DNA of 64,000 bases from NCBI RefSeq assembly GCF_000521805.1, contig NZ_JAMB01000001.1, forward strand, positions 310,001 to 374,000. Direction: 5' to 3'. Position 1 is the stretch's first letter. Every line of letters starts with the position of its first letter. The translations under genes and the position numbers were made by a program. The notes under the pieces were generated by a model that searched no databases, was not told the DNA's origin, and saw only the letters and a program-made list of their open reading frames with translations. Below are positions 17,976 through 25,339 of this stretch, in pieces. The stretch comes from Marinomonas ushuaiensis DSM 15871 (GTDB lineage: Bacteria > Pseudomonadota > Gammaproteobacteria > Pseudomonadales > Marinomonadaceae).

Positions 17976-18072
17976 AATCAATATCCTGTTTAAGTTACTT
18001 TTGTTTTATTCAGTTAGGCTATTTTGTCGAGTTTCGATTCTAAAAACCGTTACTTTCTGTTTACCTGCATTT

Positions 18073-18098
18073 GACGCACGAGCCGTTGGGTTTCTTAC
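18073..18098 (-). promoter_or_regulatory. ECF sigma promoter of the buf genes
   Basis: On the minus strand GTAAGA (18098-18093) is followed after exactly 16 bases by CGTC (18076-18073). The same hexamer, spacing and tetramer occur before the sigma gene. It lies between the anti-sigma stop and bufA, about 97 bases before the bufA ATG. Confidence 0.65.
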
Positions 18099-18110
18099 AA
18101 AAATAAATGA

Positions 18111-18302
18111 CTATTTTTCTGAGTCTGTTTTTTTATTTACGTAAGACTTTGATATATCTCTTAATTCTTCCATTTGAAGACCAAACTGACGACAAGGAAC
18201 ACACATGGTTGTATGTATTCCAAGTGATATTTTTTCTTTCCTATTAAGCGGTCTATCAAGCTTTTCAGAAAGCAATTGAGTCGCTTGCTTGCAATTCATC
18301 AT
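18111..18302 (-). CDS. Small zinc-finger anti-sigma factor (zf-HC2 type)
   Basis: A 63-residue soluble protein. It has an N-terminal MMNCKQATQLLSE helix and the HX3CX2C zinc motif in HTTMCVPC (residues 30-37), with a further cysteine at position 4: the ZAS pattern of anti-sigma factors. No membrane segment is present, so signal sensing would be in the cytoplasm, perhaps by metal or thiol chemistry at the zinc site. It follows the sigma gene after six bases with AAGGA overlapping the sigma 3' end. Proteins of this size and sequence are regular partners of ECF sigma factors in bufferin clusters. Confidence 0.85.
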   Translation of the reverse strand: MMNCKQATQLLSEKLDRPLNRKEKISLGIHTTMCVPCRQFGLQMEELRDISKSYVNKKTDSEK

Positions 18303-18308
18303 GCTTAC

Positions 18309-18932
18309 TTATCCTTTTTGGTACCAGTTATCTTCTAGGCACTCTCGTAATCGAAGGCGAGCACGGTACAAGGTGACATTAAGATTACTGACGGTCAGCT
18401 CTTCGGTGTGACAAATCTCAGTAGTGTCCATTTCTAAGAATTCTCGCATCATGAAAAGCCTAGCGTATTTATCGGGTAATCCATTCAAACAGACATCAAA
18501 GACTCGCCAAAAATGTTCGTTTTCAACCCCGTGTTCTGGTTGGTCCCATTTTTGAGGTCGTTCGTGCTTGTTCCAATGACCGTTGTCTTTAAACAGTGTG
18601 TCCAGAAGCTCATCGCCATTCAGGTTTGAGCCATCTTCTAATTGGCTTACTGCTGTATGGCGTTTTTCTTTACGTAGAAGATCGATGACTTTATTTTTTA
18701 AAATCGAGAAAACCCACGTTTTAAAGGCTGACTTTCGGCCAAAACGATCGATGTTCTTGTAGGCTGAAATCATGGCTTCTTGAACCGCATCTTCCGCTAG
18801 TTGGCTGTCTCGGACCTGTAATTGCGCAAATTTAATCATTTGGCCACGTAGGTCTTCCATAAAAACAGCGTCGTGAAAGATATCAGCACTGGGTGAACCA
18901 TTCATATCAGAGGAAAGGGTTGCATCAATCAT
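18309..18932 (-). CDS. ECF RNA polymerase sigma factor of the bufferin operon
   Basis: A 207-residue group 4 sigma factor. Region 2 is FAQLQVRDSQLAEDAVQEAM to AFKTWVFSILKNKVIDLLRK (about residues 36-85); a long linker (about 86-140) carries charged residues; region 4 is LPDKYARLFMMREFLEMDTTEIC to the helix NVTLYRARLRLRECLE (about 150-200). There is no region 3. It starts the operon sigma - anti-sigma - bufA - bufB - bufC - doxX, and the matching promoter elements upstream of itself and of bufA suggest that it controls both. Copper or gold-type stress is the likely signal by analogy with known gig/bufferin systems. Confidence 0.92.
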   Translation of the reverse strand: MIDATLSSDMNGSPSADIFHDAVFMEDLRGQMIKFAQLQVRDSQLAEDAVQEAMISAYKNIDRFGRKSAFKTWVFSILKNKVIDLLRKEKRHTAVSQLEDGSNLNGDELLDTLFKDNGHWNKHERPQKWDQPEHGVENEHFWRVFDVCLNGLPDKYARLFMMREFLEMDTTEICHTEELTVSNLNVTLYRARLRLRECLEDNWYQKG

Positions 18933-18963
18933 TTGAGCCTCAGCATTTCGCTTCTAGTAGTTA

Positions 18964-18989
18964 GACGTGGAAGAGTGAAATATTCTTAC
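18964..18989 (-). promoter_or_regulatory. ECF sigma promoter of the sigma gene (autoregulation)
   Basis: On the minus strand GTAAGA (18989-18984), 16 bases, then CGTC (18967-18964), followed by TAA. It ends about 31 bases before the sigma ATG. Hexamer, spacing and tetramer equal those before bufA; the surrounding bases differ, so this is not a simple duplication. Confidence 0.65.
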
Positions 18990-19021
18990 ACTTTTCGTTA
19001 AGTATTTTTTTGTATCTGATA

Positions 19022-19600
19022 TCAGTCTGTTTTCTGATCGAAACGTTCTTTCTCCGCCAAGTATTCGTCTTTTAATTTGACGTAATTTAATCCGGCGTAT
19101 TGGAAATATTCGATTTCTTTTTCACTCAATGGGCGAGCTTGCTTTACAGGAGATCCCATATATAAAAAGCCAGATTCAAGACGTTTTCCTTGTGGTACCA
19201 ATGAGCCAGCGCCAATGATGACTTCATCTTCGACAACGGCACCATCCAGAATAGTTGTGCCCATGCCGATTAAAATCTTGCTGCCGATAGTACAGCCATG
19301 AAGCATCGCCATGTGGCCTACTGTGACATCATCACCGATAGTTAATGGATGGCCGTCTGGTTTATAAGCGCTGGCGTGAGTAATGTGTAGGCAGGAATTA
19401 TCTTGAATGCTGGTGCGAGCGCCAATTCGAATACGATGCATATCGCCACGAATGGCAACTAAAGGCCAAACAGAACTGTCTTCGCCGATGATGACATCAC
19501 CGATAACAACCGCGCTATCATCAATCCAAACTCGATCGCCTATTTGAGGTGTATTACCTCGGAAAGATTTCATGACCATAAACCCTCTCTTACGAGACAT
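19022..19600 (-). CDS. Gamma-class carbonic anhydrase family protein (YrdA type)
   Basis: A left-handed beta-helix protein of the gamma-carbonic anhydrase/YrdA family, 192 residues as listed. Hexapeptide repeats run from VVIGDVIIGEDSSVWPLVAIRGD to GAVVEDEVIIGAGSLV; the metal-binding histidines lie in LHITHAS and GHMAMLHGCTIG. The start is uncertain: ATGs at 19579 and 19573 (MKSFRGNTPQIG) are closer to the family's usual N-terminus, and GAGAGGG just before them is a good ribosome binding site, so the protein may be 183-185 residues. Function could be carbonic anhydrase or, as for E. coli YrdA, unproven. It is a single gene, just upstream of the sigma gene. Confidence 0.9.
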   Translation of the reverse strand: MSRKRGFMVMKSFRGNTPQIGDRVWIDDSAVVIGDVIIGEDSSVWPLVAIRGDMHRIRIGARTSIQDNSCLHITHASAYKPDGHPLTIGDDVTVGHMAMLHGCTIGSKILIGMGTTILDGAVVEDEVIIGAGSLVPQGKRLESGFLYMGSPVKQARPLSEKEIEYFQYAGLNYVKLKDEYLAEKERFDQKTD

Positions 19601-19840
19601 CTTGCGTTATAAATGAAGGAACTATTAGTACAATAGTTATTTGTGCATTGAAAAAAGCCAGAGACCACATATCTTATTAAGCATAGTATTATTAATACAT
19701 AGTCATTAGGTTACGTTTGTTCAGTTTTTGTTACAGTTTGAAACGTACCAGCGTCGTTTGACGTCTTGTTATAAGTACAATTGATAAGTATTTGATAATA
19801 AGAGCCAAATGTTCAACTTTTTATAAAAGGATATCACGAT

Positions 19841-21871
19841 ATGTCAGAGTCTGTATGGGGCGCGACAAGCTTACCGGATTTTACGGGTGTTGATGTTTCT
19901 AGCATTGAAACAGATTTAGAAGCTCTACTTAAACGCAACCAAGCAGAAATTGATGCTTGCGTCAGCGAGAACACCAATCCAACGTGGGAAAGCTTGGTTT
20001 TGCCGCTTGATCAATTGGATGATGATCTGAACAATTTTTGGTCGCCAATTGGTCATTTGAACTCGGTTAAAAACACACCTGAGATTCGTGCTGCCTACAA
20101 TGCGTGTTTGCCAAAATTGACTCAGTTTTATACGGATCTAGGTCAAAATAAAGATTTGTATCAGGCTTATAAAACCTTAGCAGAAAGTGACACCGCAAAA
20201 GATCTGACTCAAGCGCAAAAAGAATCTTTAACGCAAACCATTCGTGACTTCGAATTGTCGGGTGTTGGCCTTGAAGGTGATGCCAAAAAACGCTACGGCG
20301 AAATCAACCAGCGGTTATCTGAACTGAGTAGCCAGTTTGGCGAAAATGTATTGGATGCAACCCAAGCGTGGAGCAAGTTGATTACCGACGAAAGCGAATT
20401 AGCAGGCTTACCAGAATCGGCGCTTGCGCAAGCGAAACAAATGGCAGAAGCAAAAGAAAAAGACGGTTGGCTATTTACTTTAGATTTCCCATCTTACATG
20501 CCTGTTATGAGTTATGCGGATAATGCTGAACTACGAGAAGAAATGTATCGCGCCTTTGCCACACGCGCATCAGATCAAGGTGGTGACATCAAATTTAATA
20601 ACGCTCCATTAATTGATGAAATCTTATCTTTACGTCATGAAATGGCGCATATCTTAGGCTTCGATAATTACGCGGAATTGTCTGTGGCGACGAAAATGGC
20701 CGATAACGGACAGCAGGTTATCGACTTTTTGGAAAACCTAGCAGAAAAATCAAAAAGCTCGGCAAAACAAGATCTTGTGCAACTTATCGCGTATGCAAAA
20801 GAAGAAAACGGTGTGGAAACACTGAACGCTTGGGATATGACGTACTACGCTGAGAAACTGCGTCAGCATAAATACAGCATTTCACAAGAAGAGCTTCGCC
20901 CTTACTTTCCAATGAACACCGTTTTGTCTGGATTGTTTCACGTGGCACAAACGTTATTTGGCGTAGATATTCGTGAAGAAAAAGAATTTGATAGTTATAA
21001 CAATGAGTTAAAGCTTTTCACTATCAGCAAAGACGGAGAGGATGTTTCACGTTTTTATCTCGACCCTTATGCTCGTGAAGCAAAACGTGGTGGCGCTTGG
21101 ATGGATTCGTGCCGTACGCGTCGTCGCTTGAGTGATGATAGTTTGCAGCTTCCTATTGCGTATTTGGTGTGTAACTTCACACCACCGATTGGCGATAAGC
21201 CCGCTTTGCTGACACACAATGAAGTAACCACCTTGTTCCATGAGTTTGGTCACGGTTTGCATCACATGCTGACCCAAGTCGATGTGGCTTCTGTTTCTGG
21301 GATCAATGGTGTGGCGTGGGATGCGGTTGAGCTGCCAAGTCAATTTATGGAAAACTGGTGTTATGAACCGGAAGCTTTGGCATACATTGCAGGACATTAT
21401 GAAACCAACGAACCGCTTCCAAAAGACTTGTTAGACAAAATGTTAGCGGCGAAAAATTTTCAGTCTGGTATGCAAATGACACGTCAGCTAGAGTTTTCTT
21501 TGTTCGATTTCCGCTTGCACATGGAATATCAAAAAGATATTTCAGTTCAATCTGTCATTGAAGATGTTCGTAACAAGGTTGCGGTTATTACGCCACCGTC
21601 GTTTAACCGTTTTCAAAATAGCTTCTCGCATATTTTTGCTGGTGGTTATGCTGCGGGTTATTACAGCTACAAGTGGGCAGAAGTTTTGTCTGCCGATGCC
21701 TTCTCGAAATTCGAAGAAGACGGCATTTTCAATTCGGATACGGGCGCACACTTCCGTGATACCATATTGGCTAATGGTGGTTCTCGTCCCGCAGCGGAAT
21801 TGTTCGCTGCATTTCGTGGTCGTGAACCAAGCACTGATGCGCTATTAAGACACAGCGGTATTGCTGCGTAA
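19841..21871 (+). CDS. prlC: Oligopeptidase A (M3 family zinc metallopeptidase)
   Basis: A 676-residue cytoplasmic peptidase that degrades short peptides, including signal peptide fragments. The zinc motif HEFGHGLHHML is near residues 467-477, with the downstream glutamate in the ELPSQFMENW region. The flanking DPYAREAKRGGAWMDSC and AGGYAAGYYSYKWAEVLSADAF stretches are typical of the OpdA/Dcp branch. AAAGGATATC at 19827-19836 precedes the ATG. The yheV-like gene follows after 80 bases, an arrangement conserved in many gammaproteobacteria. Confidence 0.96.
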   Translation: MSESVWGATSLPDFTGVDVSSIETDLEALLKRNQAEIDACVSENTNPTWESLVLPLDQLDDDLNNFWSPIGHLNSVKNTPEIRAAYNACLPKLTQFYTDLGQNKDLYQAYKTLAESDTAKDLTQAQKESLTQTIRDFELSGVGLEGDAKKRYGEINQRLSELSSQFGENVLDATQAWSKLITDESELAGLPESALAQAKQMAEAKEKDGWLFTLDFPSYMPVMSYADNAELREEMYRAFATRASDQGGDIKFNNAPLIDEILSLRHEMAHILGFDNYAELSVATKMADNGQQVIDFLENLAEKSKSSAKQDLVQLIAYAKEENGVETLNAWDMTYYAEKLRQHKYSISQEELRPYFPMNTVLSGLFHVAQTLFGVDIREEKEFDSYNNELKLFTISKDGEDVSRFYLDPYAREAKRGGAWMDSCRTRRRLSDDSLQLPIAYLVCNFTPPIGDKPALLTHNEVTTLFHEFGHGLHHMLTQVDVASVSGINGVAWDAVELPSQFMENWCYEPEALAYIAGHYETNEPLPKDLLDKMLAAKNFQSGMQMTRQLEFSLFDFRLHMEYQKDISVQSVIEDVRNKVAVITPPSFNRFQNSFSHIFAGGYAAGYYSYKWAEVLSADAFSKFEEDGIFNSDTGAHFRDTILANGGSRPAAELFAAFRGREPSTDALLRHSGIAA

Positions 21872-21951
21872 TAGACAAAATCTGTAAATAAACTAGAAAC
21901 GAACAGTGTGGCCGAGATTATCGTCACGCTGTTTTTTCATAAGGGAACATA

Positions 21952-22212
21952 ATGACAGTAAAACGCTTTATCGCTGGTGCCGTCTGCCCACGTTGTAGTG
22001 AAATGGATAAGATTCGCGCATGGCGTGATGATGAGGTTGAAAAACAATATCGTGAATGTATTTCGTGTGGCTACACTGATGAGCAATCTACGGTAATACA
22101 GGCTCAGCCAACTGAAATACCAACAAGAGTGAATACACCACACAGCAATGCCCCAGAAGCAGAAGAAGTGGTAATCAACTTTATTCCGAACCCAGGAATG
22201 ACAAAGCACTAA
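21952..22212 (+). CDS. yheV: YheV family zinc-ribbon protein
   Basis: An 86-residue protein with CPRC (residues 12-15) and CISC (37-40) forming a zinc ribbon, and RAWRDDEVEKQYRECISCGYTD as the family core. The C-terminal tail is acidic and of low complexity until VINFIPNPGMTKH. The function of YheV is unknown. AAGGGAA before the ATG is a good ribosome binding site, and the gene is downstream of prlC as usual. Confidence 0.9.
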   Translation: MTVKRFIAGAVCPRCSEMDKIRAWRDDEVEKQYRECISCGYTDEQSTVIQAQPTEIPTRVNTPHSNAPEAEEVVINFIPNPGMTKH

Positions 22213-22242
22213 TCGCAATGCTTTGGTTGAGGATAATGATGA

Positions 22243-22782
22243 TTACTCGTCATTATCCGCGTAGCCACTGCCAATTGCACTGAATGGCATATCAAGTCCC
22301 AGCTCAGGTACTTGTAAACCGACCCAAGTTGGAAATGTGTTGCTGTTTGGTCCAGGAAAAACGGTATATTCATTTGCCCAAGGGTAACGTGCAACCGCTG
22401 AGGTGATTTTTGGAATCAAAGCTTCGGCTTTTATACCGGTTATCGATAATACTTTTTCTGGCTTCGAGCCAAACCAATAACGATCTGGTGTGCTGGTTTT
22501 GTATTCATACAAAGCGGGCAAGCCACGCTTTACTCGCCAACCAGTCACTTCATAAACCGTGTATTCTGACGCACCTTTTTCTTTTGTTGCGACCCAAGAA
22601 TGTACGGCAAACCAACCACGCCAGCTGAACGCATCGGCTGCATAGAACTCAATAACGGCTTCAGAGACTTCTTTTGGATTGGGAGCAATACCTGCTGGCT
22701 CGCGGCTGGCTGTTCGCCAGTCGTCGTTAGAACAAGCACTTAATAACAATGCAGTAACTAGAATTCCCAAGTACTTTTTCAT
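22243..22782 (-). CDS. DUF3750 lipoprotein
   Basis: A 179-residue lipoprotein: the signal peptide ends in the lipobox LLSAC (Cys near residue 17). The DUF3750 core is seen in AVHSWVATKEKGASEYTVYEVTGWRVKRG, then PDRYWFGSKPE, and YPWANEYTVFPGPNSNTFPTWV near residues 134-155. HSW, PGPNSNTF and the tryptophans are the most conserved positions. The function is unknown; the fold is thought to be enzyme-like, but no activity can be given. It is a single gene converging with yheV. Confidence 0.85.
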   Translation of the reverse strand: MKKYLGILVTALLLSACSNDDWRTASREPAGIAPNPKEVSEAVIEFYAADAFSWRGWFAVHSWVATKEKGASEYTVYEVTGWRVKRGLPALYEYKTSTPDRYWFGSKPEKVLSITGIKAEALIPKITSAVARYPWANEYTVFPGPNSNTFPTWVGLQVPELGLDMPFSAIGSGYADNDE

Positions 22783-23096
22783 TCGTTTATCCTAAATAAA
22801 ATGTCCATATCAATTATTAATACCATAATTGTTGCTTCCAAAAGGGGCAAAATTTAGGAAGCTGTGTCTTTCATTTAAGATGTCTATCTGTTTTAGCTTA
22901 ATCAAAATGGTGCGAACCATTATAAATTGATCTTGATTGGCGCACTCTCCCTAGAATCAATCATTACTTATCCTTCGTTTATTAACTTGGCTTCCCAAAA
23001 TTCAATGACTTAAGGCGAATTAATTTCGTGGCATGAAATGTGCATTTCATGAATAAAATAAAAGAAATGTTTGTTTCATGATCAAGGGAAATACTT
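22783..23096. other. Divergent promoter region between the DUF3750 and NCS1 genes
   Basis: About 314 bases with no gene. It holds promoters for both genes and the palindrome at 23032-23051 near the NCS1 start. Confidence 0.5.
23032..23051. promoter_or_regulatory. Palindromic operator before the NCS1 permease gene
   Basis: CATGAAAT and ATTTCATG are perfect 8-bp arms around GTGC. A second, weaker copy (GAAATGTTTGTTTCATG, 23064-23080) lies 13 bases further on. Together they end 17 bases before the permease ATG, a position for a repressor. The regulator is unknown. Confidence 0.5.
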
Positions 23097-24497
23097 ATGA
23101 GTCAACTACCTAACATTGAGAACGATTCTCTTGCTCCTATTGGAGAAGAGCAAAAAACCTGGAAATGGTTTGAAATCTTTAATATCTGGGCCAATGATAT
23201 TCAAAGTTTGTTTGGCTACACCTTAGTCGCTTCGTTGTTTATTGCTTATGGTGTAACCGGCTGGACTGCATTTGCTGGATTGATCGCTGCAGGTTTGTTG
23301 GTGATGTTCTTAGTTAACATTTCAGGTAAAGCGGGTGTCGACTATGGCATTCCTTATCCAGTGTTAGCTCGTGCCAGCATGGGAACACAAGGTGCAAAGT
23401 TACCTGCTATGCTTCGATCAATTGTTGCGGTGTTTTGGTTTGGTGTTCAGACGTATTTCGCTTCAACAGCGCTTAATCTTTTGATCGTAACCATTACAGG
23501 TGCTACGGGTGGTGACAGTTATTTTGGTATGACTATTATTGGCTGGTGTTCATTCTTAATTGTTTGGGCTTTGCAAATGGTGATTTTTTCTCGCGGTATG
23601 GATTGGGTTGGTAAATTCTTAAATCTAGCTGGCCCATTCGTTTATGCCGTTATGATTGGATTGTTGATTGTGCTTTGGAATAAAGCGGACGGTCAGTTGT
23701 TGAGTGCCGCAAACAGTATTTTTCGTCACGAAGACGCAACATTTAGTTCTGAGCTAAAAGGTTTTATCGCTATTGTCGGTACCATGGTGGCGTATTTTTC
23801 TGCTGTGATGATCAACTTCAGTGACTTCTCCCGTTATGTTAAAGACCATAAATCTATGACGCTTGGTAACCTATTAGGTTTGCCTTTGAACATGATTATC
23901 TTTTCAGCTCTTGCTTTGCTTATTACTGCTGGTGCGGCTGTTGTCTATGGCGAACAACTGACTAACCCAACGGCAATTGTTGAAAAAGCAGACAGTGCTT
24001 TATTAAGTATTATTGCTGCGGTCACTTTTTTTGCAGCAACAGTAGGTATTAATTTGGTGGCGAATTTTATTCCCGCTGTGAATGGTATCGTTAACTTAGC
24101 GCCAAAAAGCATGACTTTCCAAAAAGCCGGATTCATCACATCAGGTTTTGCTTTAATCATTGGTGCCTTATGGACAAGCTTCATCAGCCAAGTAGGCATT
24201 GGTGCATTTGTGAATACTTTAGGGGCAACACTTGCGCCTCTTTACGGCATTATGATTGTTGATTACTACATGATTCGTAAGCAAAAACTACAGCTTGCGG
24301 ATCTGTATGATGAGAGTGAAAAAAGTGCGTATTTCTATTCTAAAGGTTGGAATAATATTGCGGTGATCGCATTCATTATTGGCGCAGTTTTTTCTGTATC
24401 GACAGTGTGGGTAGATGCTTTAGCGGTATTATCAGGTTATGCGTGGTTACTTGGGGCCTTGCTCGGCGCCATTGTTTACCGTGTTTTAAGCAAATAA
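23097..24497 (+). CDS. NCS1 family nucleobase/hydantoin:cation symporter
   Basis: A 466-residue inner-membrane symporter with about 12 helices. The NCS1 signature is seen in WKWFEIFNIWANDIQSLFGYTL (residues 22-43), GIPYPVLARASMG (83-95) and the substrate-site stretch AVFWFGVQTYFASTA. INFSDFSRYV near residue 240 is the family's conserved helix 6 motif. Likely substrates are cytosine, uracil, allantoin or hydantoin, which cannot be told apart here since no catabolic gene is adjacent. AAGGGAAA precedes the ATG. A terminator hairpin follows. Confidence 0.9.
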   Translation: MSQLPNIENDSLAPIGEEQKTWKWFEIFNIWANDIQSLFGYTLVASLFIAYGVTGWTAFAGLIAAGLLVMFLVNISGKAGVDYGIPYPVLARASMGTQGAKLPAMLRSIVAVFWFGVQTYFASTALNLLIVTITGATGGDSYFGMTIIGWCSFLIVWALQMVIFSRGMDWVGKFLNLAGPFVYAVMIGLLIVLWNKADGQLLSAANSIFRHEDATFSSELKGFIAIVGTMVAYFSAVMINFSDFSRYVKDHKSMTLGNLLGLPLNMIIFSALALLITAGAAVVYGEQLTNPTAIVEKADSALLSIIAAVTFFAATVGINLVANFIPAVNGIVNLAPKSMTFQKAGFITSGFALIIGALWTSFISQVGIGAFVNTLGATLAPLYGIMIVDYYMIRKQKLQLADLYDESEKSAYFYSKGWNNIAVIAFIIGAVFSVSTVWVDALAVLSGYAWLLGALLGAIVYRVLSK

Positions 24498-24515
24498 CAT
24501 TAGGCAATTGACATA

Positions 24516-24552
24516 AAAACGCCACATCACTTATGCAGTGATGTGGCGTTTT
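24516..24552. terminator. Bidirectional terminator between the NCS1 and nitroreductase genes
   Basis: AAAACGCCACATCAC pairs perfectly with GTGATGTGGCGTTTT around a seven-base loop. A/T runs on both sides make it work for the two converging genes. Confidence 0.9.
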
Positions 24553-24576
24553 ACATTATTTCATTCAATGAAAAAA

Positions 24577-25215
24577 TTATTTCATTTCAGTAATAAATTT
24601 TTCTTTTGATGCTCGAACTTTTTTCAGATTTTTCAGCCAATCGCCTTCTTCTGCTCGGTAGCCCAATGGCAACAAAATAACAGAGCGTAACCCACGTTCT
24701 GTTAGACCAAGAATTTCATCTACTTTTACTGGATCAAAACCTTCCATCGGCGTGCTGTCTACGCCTTCTTCAGCGGCTGCAATTAGCGCAGTTCCAAGAC
24801 CAATGTAAGCTTGGCGTGCTGCGTGTTGAAAGTTTACTTCCGCATCACGTGGAGGGTAAGCTCCTAAGATCATTTGGCGATAGTTTTCCCAACCTTCGTT
24901 TTTAAAGCCGCGTTCGTCATTCACTAGATCAAACATTTCATTGATGCGATCTTCTGTGTAGTTATCCCACGCAGCGAAAACCAAAAGGTGTGAGCCGTCT
25001 GTGATTTGCGCTTGGTTCCAAGCGTGAGGAACAATCGCTTCTCGTAAGGCTTTATTGGTGACTACAATCACTTCATATGGCTGTAAGCCGCTAGACGTTG
25101 CTGTTAGGCGAGTTGCTTCTAAAATACGATCTACTTTTGATTGCTCAACCGCTTTACTTGGGTCCATTTTCTTTGTCGCGTAACGCCAGTTTAACTTGTC
25201 TATTAAATTCGACAT
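24577..25215 (-). CDS. Nitroreductase family NAD(P)H-dependent oxidoreductase
   Basis: A 212-residue FMN-dependent oxidoreductase. Family features are LNWRYATKKMDPSKAV (phosphate-binding Arg), ATSSGLQPYEVIVVTN, HAARQAYIGLGTALIAAAEEGVDSTPMEGF and LLPLGYRAEEGDWL, similar to NfsB/YfkO-type enzymes. It probably reduces nitroaromatics, quinones or flavin-like compounds in the cytoplasm; the natural substrate is unknown. AAGGAA precedes the ATG. It stands alone between two converging neighbours. Confidence 0.9.
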   Translation of the reverse strand: MSNLIDKLNWRYATKKMDPSKAVEQSKVDRILEATRLTATSSGLQPYEVIVVTNKALREAIVPHAWNQAQITDGSHLLVFAAWDNYTEDRINEMFDLVNDERGFKNEGWENYRQMILGAYPPRDAEVNFQHAARQAYIGLGTALIAAAEEGVDSTPMEGFDPVKVDEILGLTERGLRSVILLPLGYRAEEGDWLKNLKKVRASKEKFITEMK

Positions 25216-25339
25216 TTTTATATTCCTTAAAAAGATTTAGATGCTCTCTATATGTGTCGATTGTACTTACAATTAAAGGGCTAGAATAAGGAAGAATCTG
25301 GGCTTTATTTTATAATGAAGCCAAACTCTGTTGAGCGGC

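Noticed and set aside
17973..17981. TTG start two codons before the bufA ATG
   Set aside because: The ATG at 17975 has AGGA at a better distance and gives a normal signal peptide start MKNTK.
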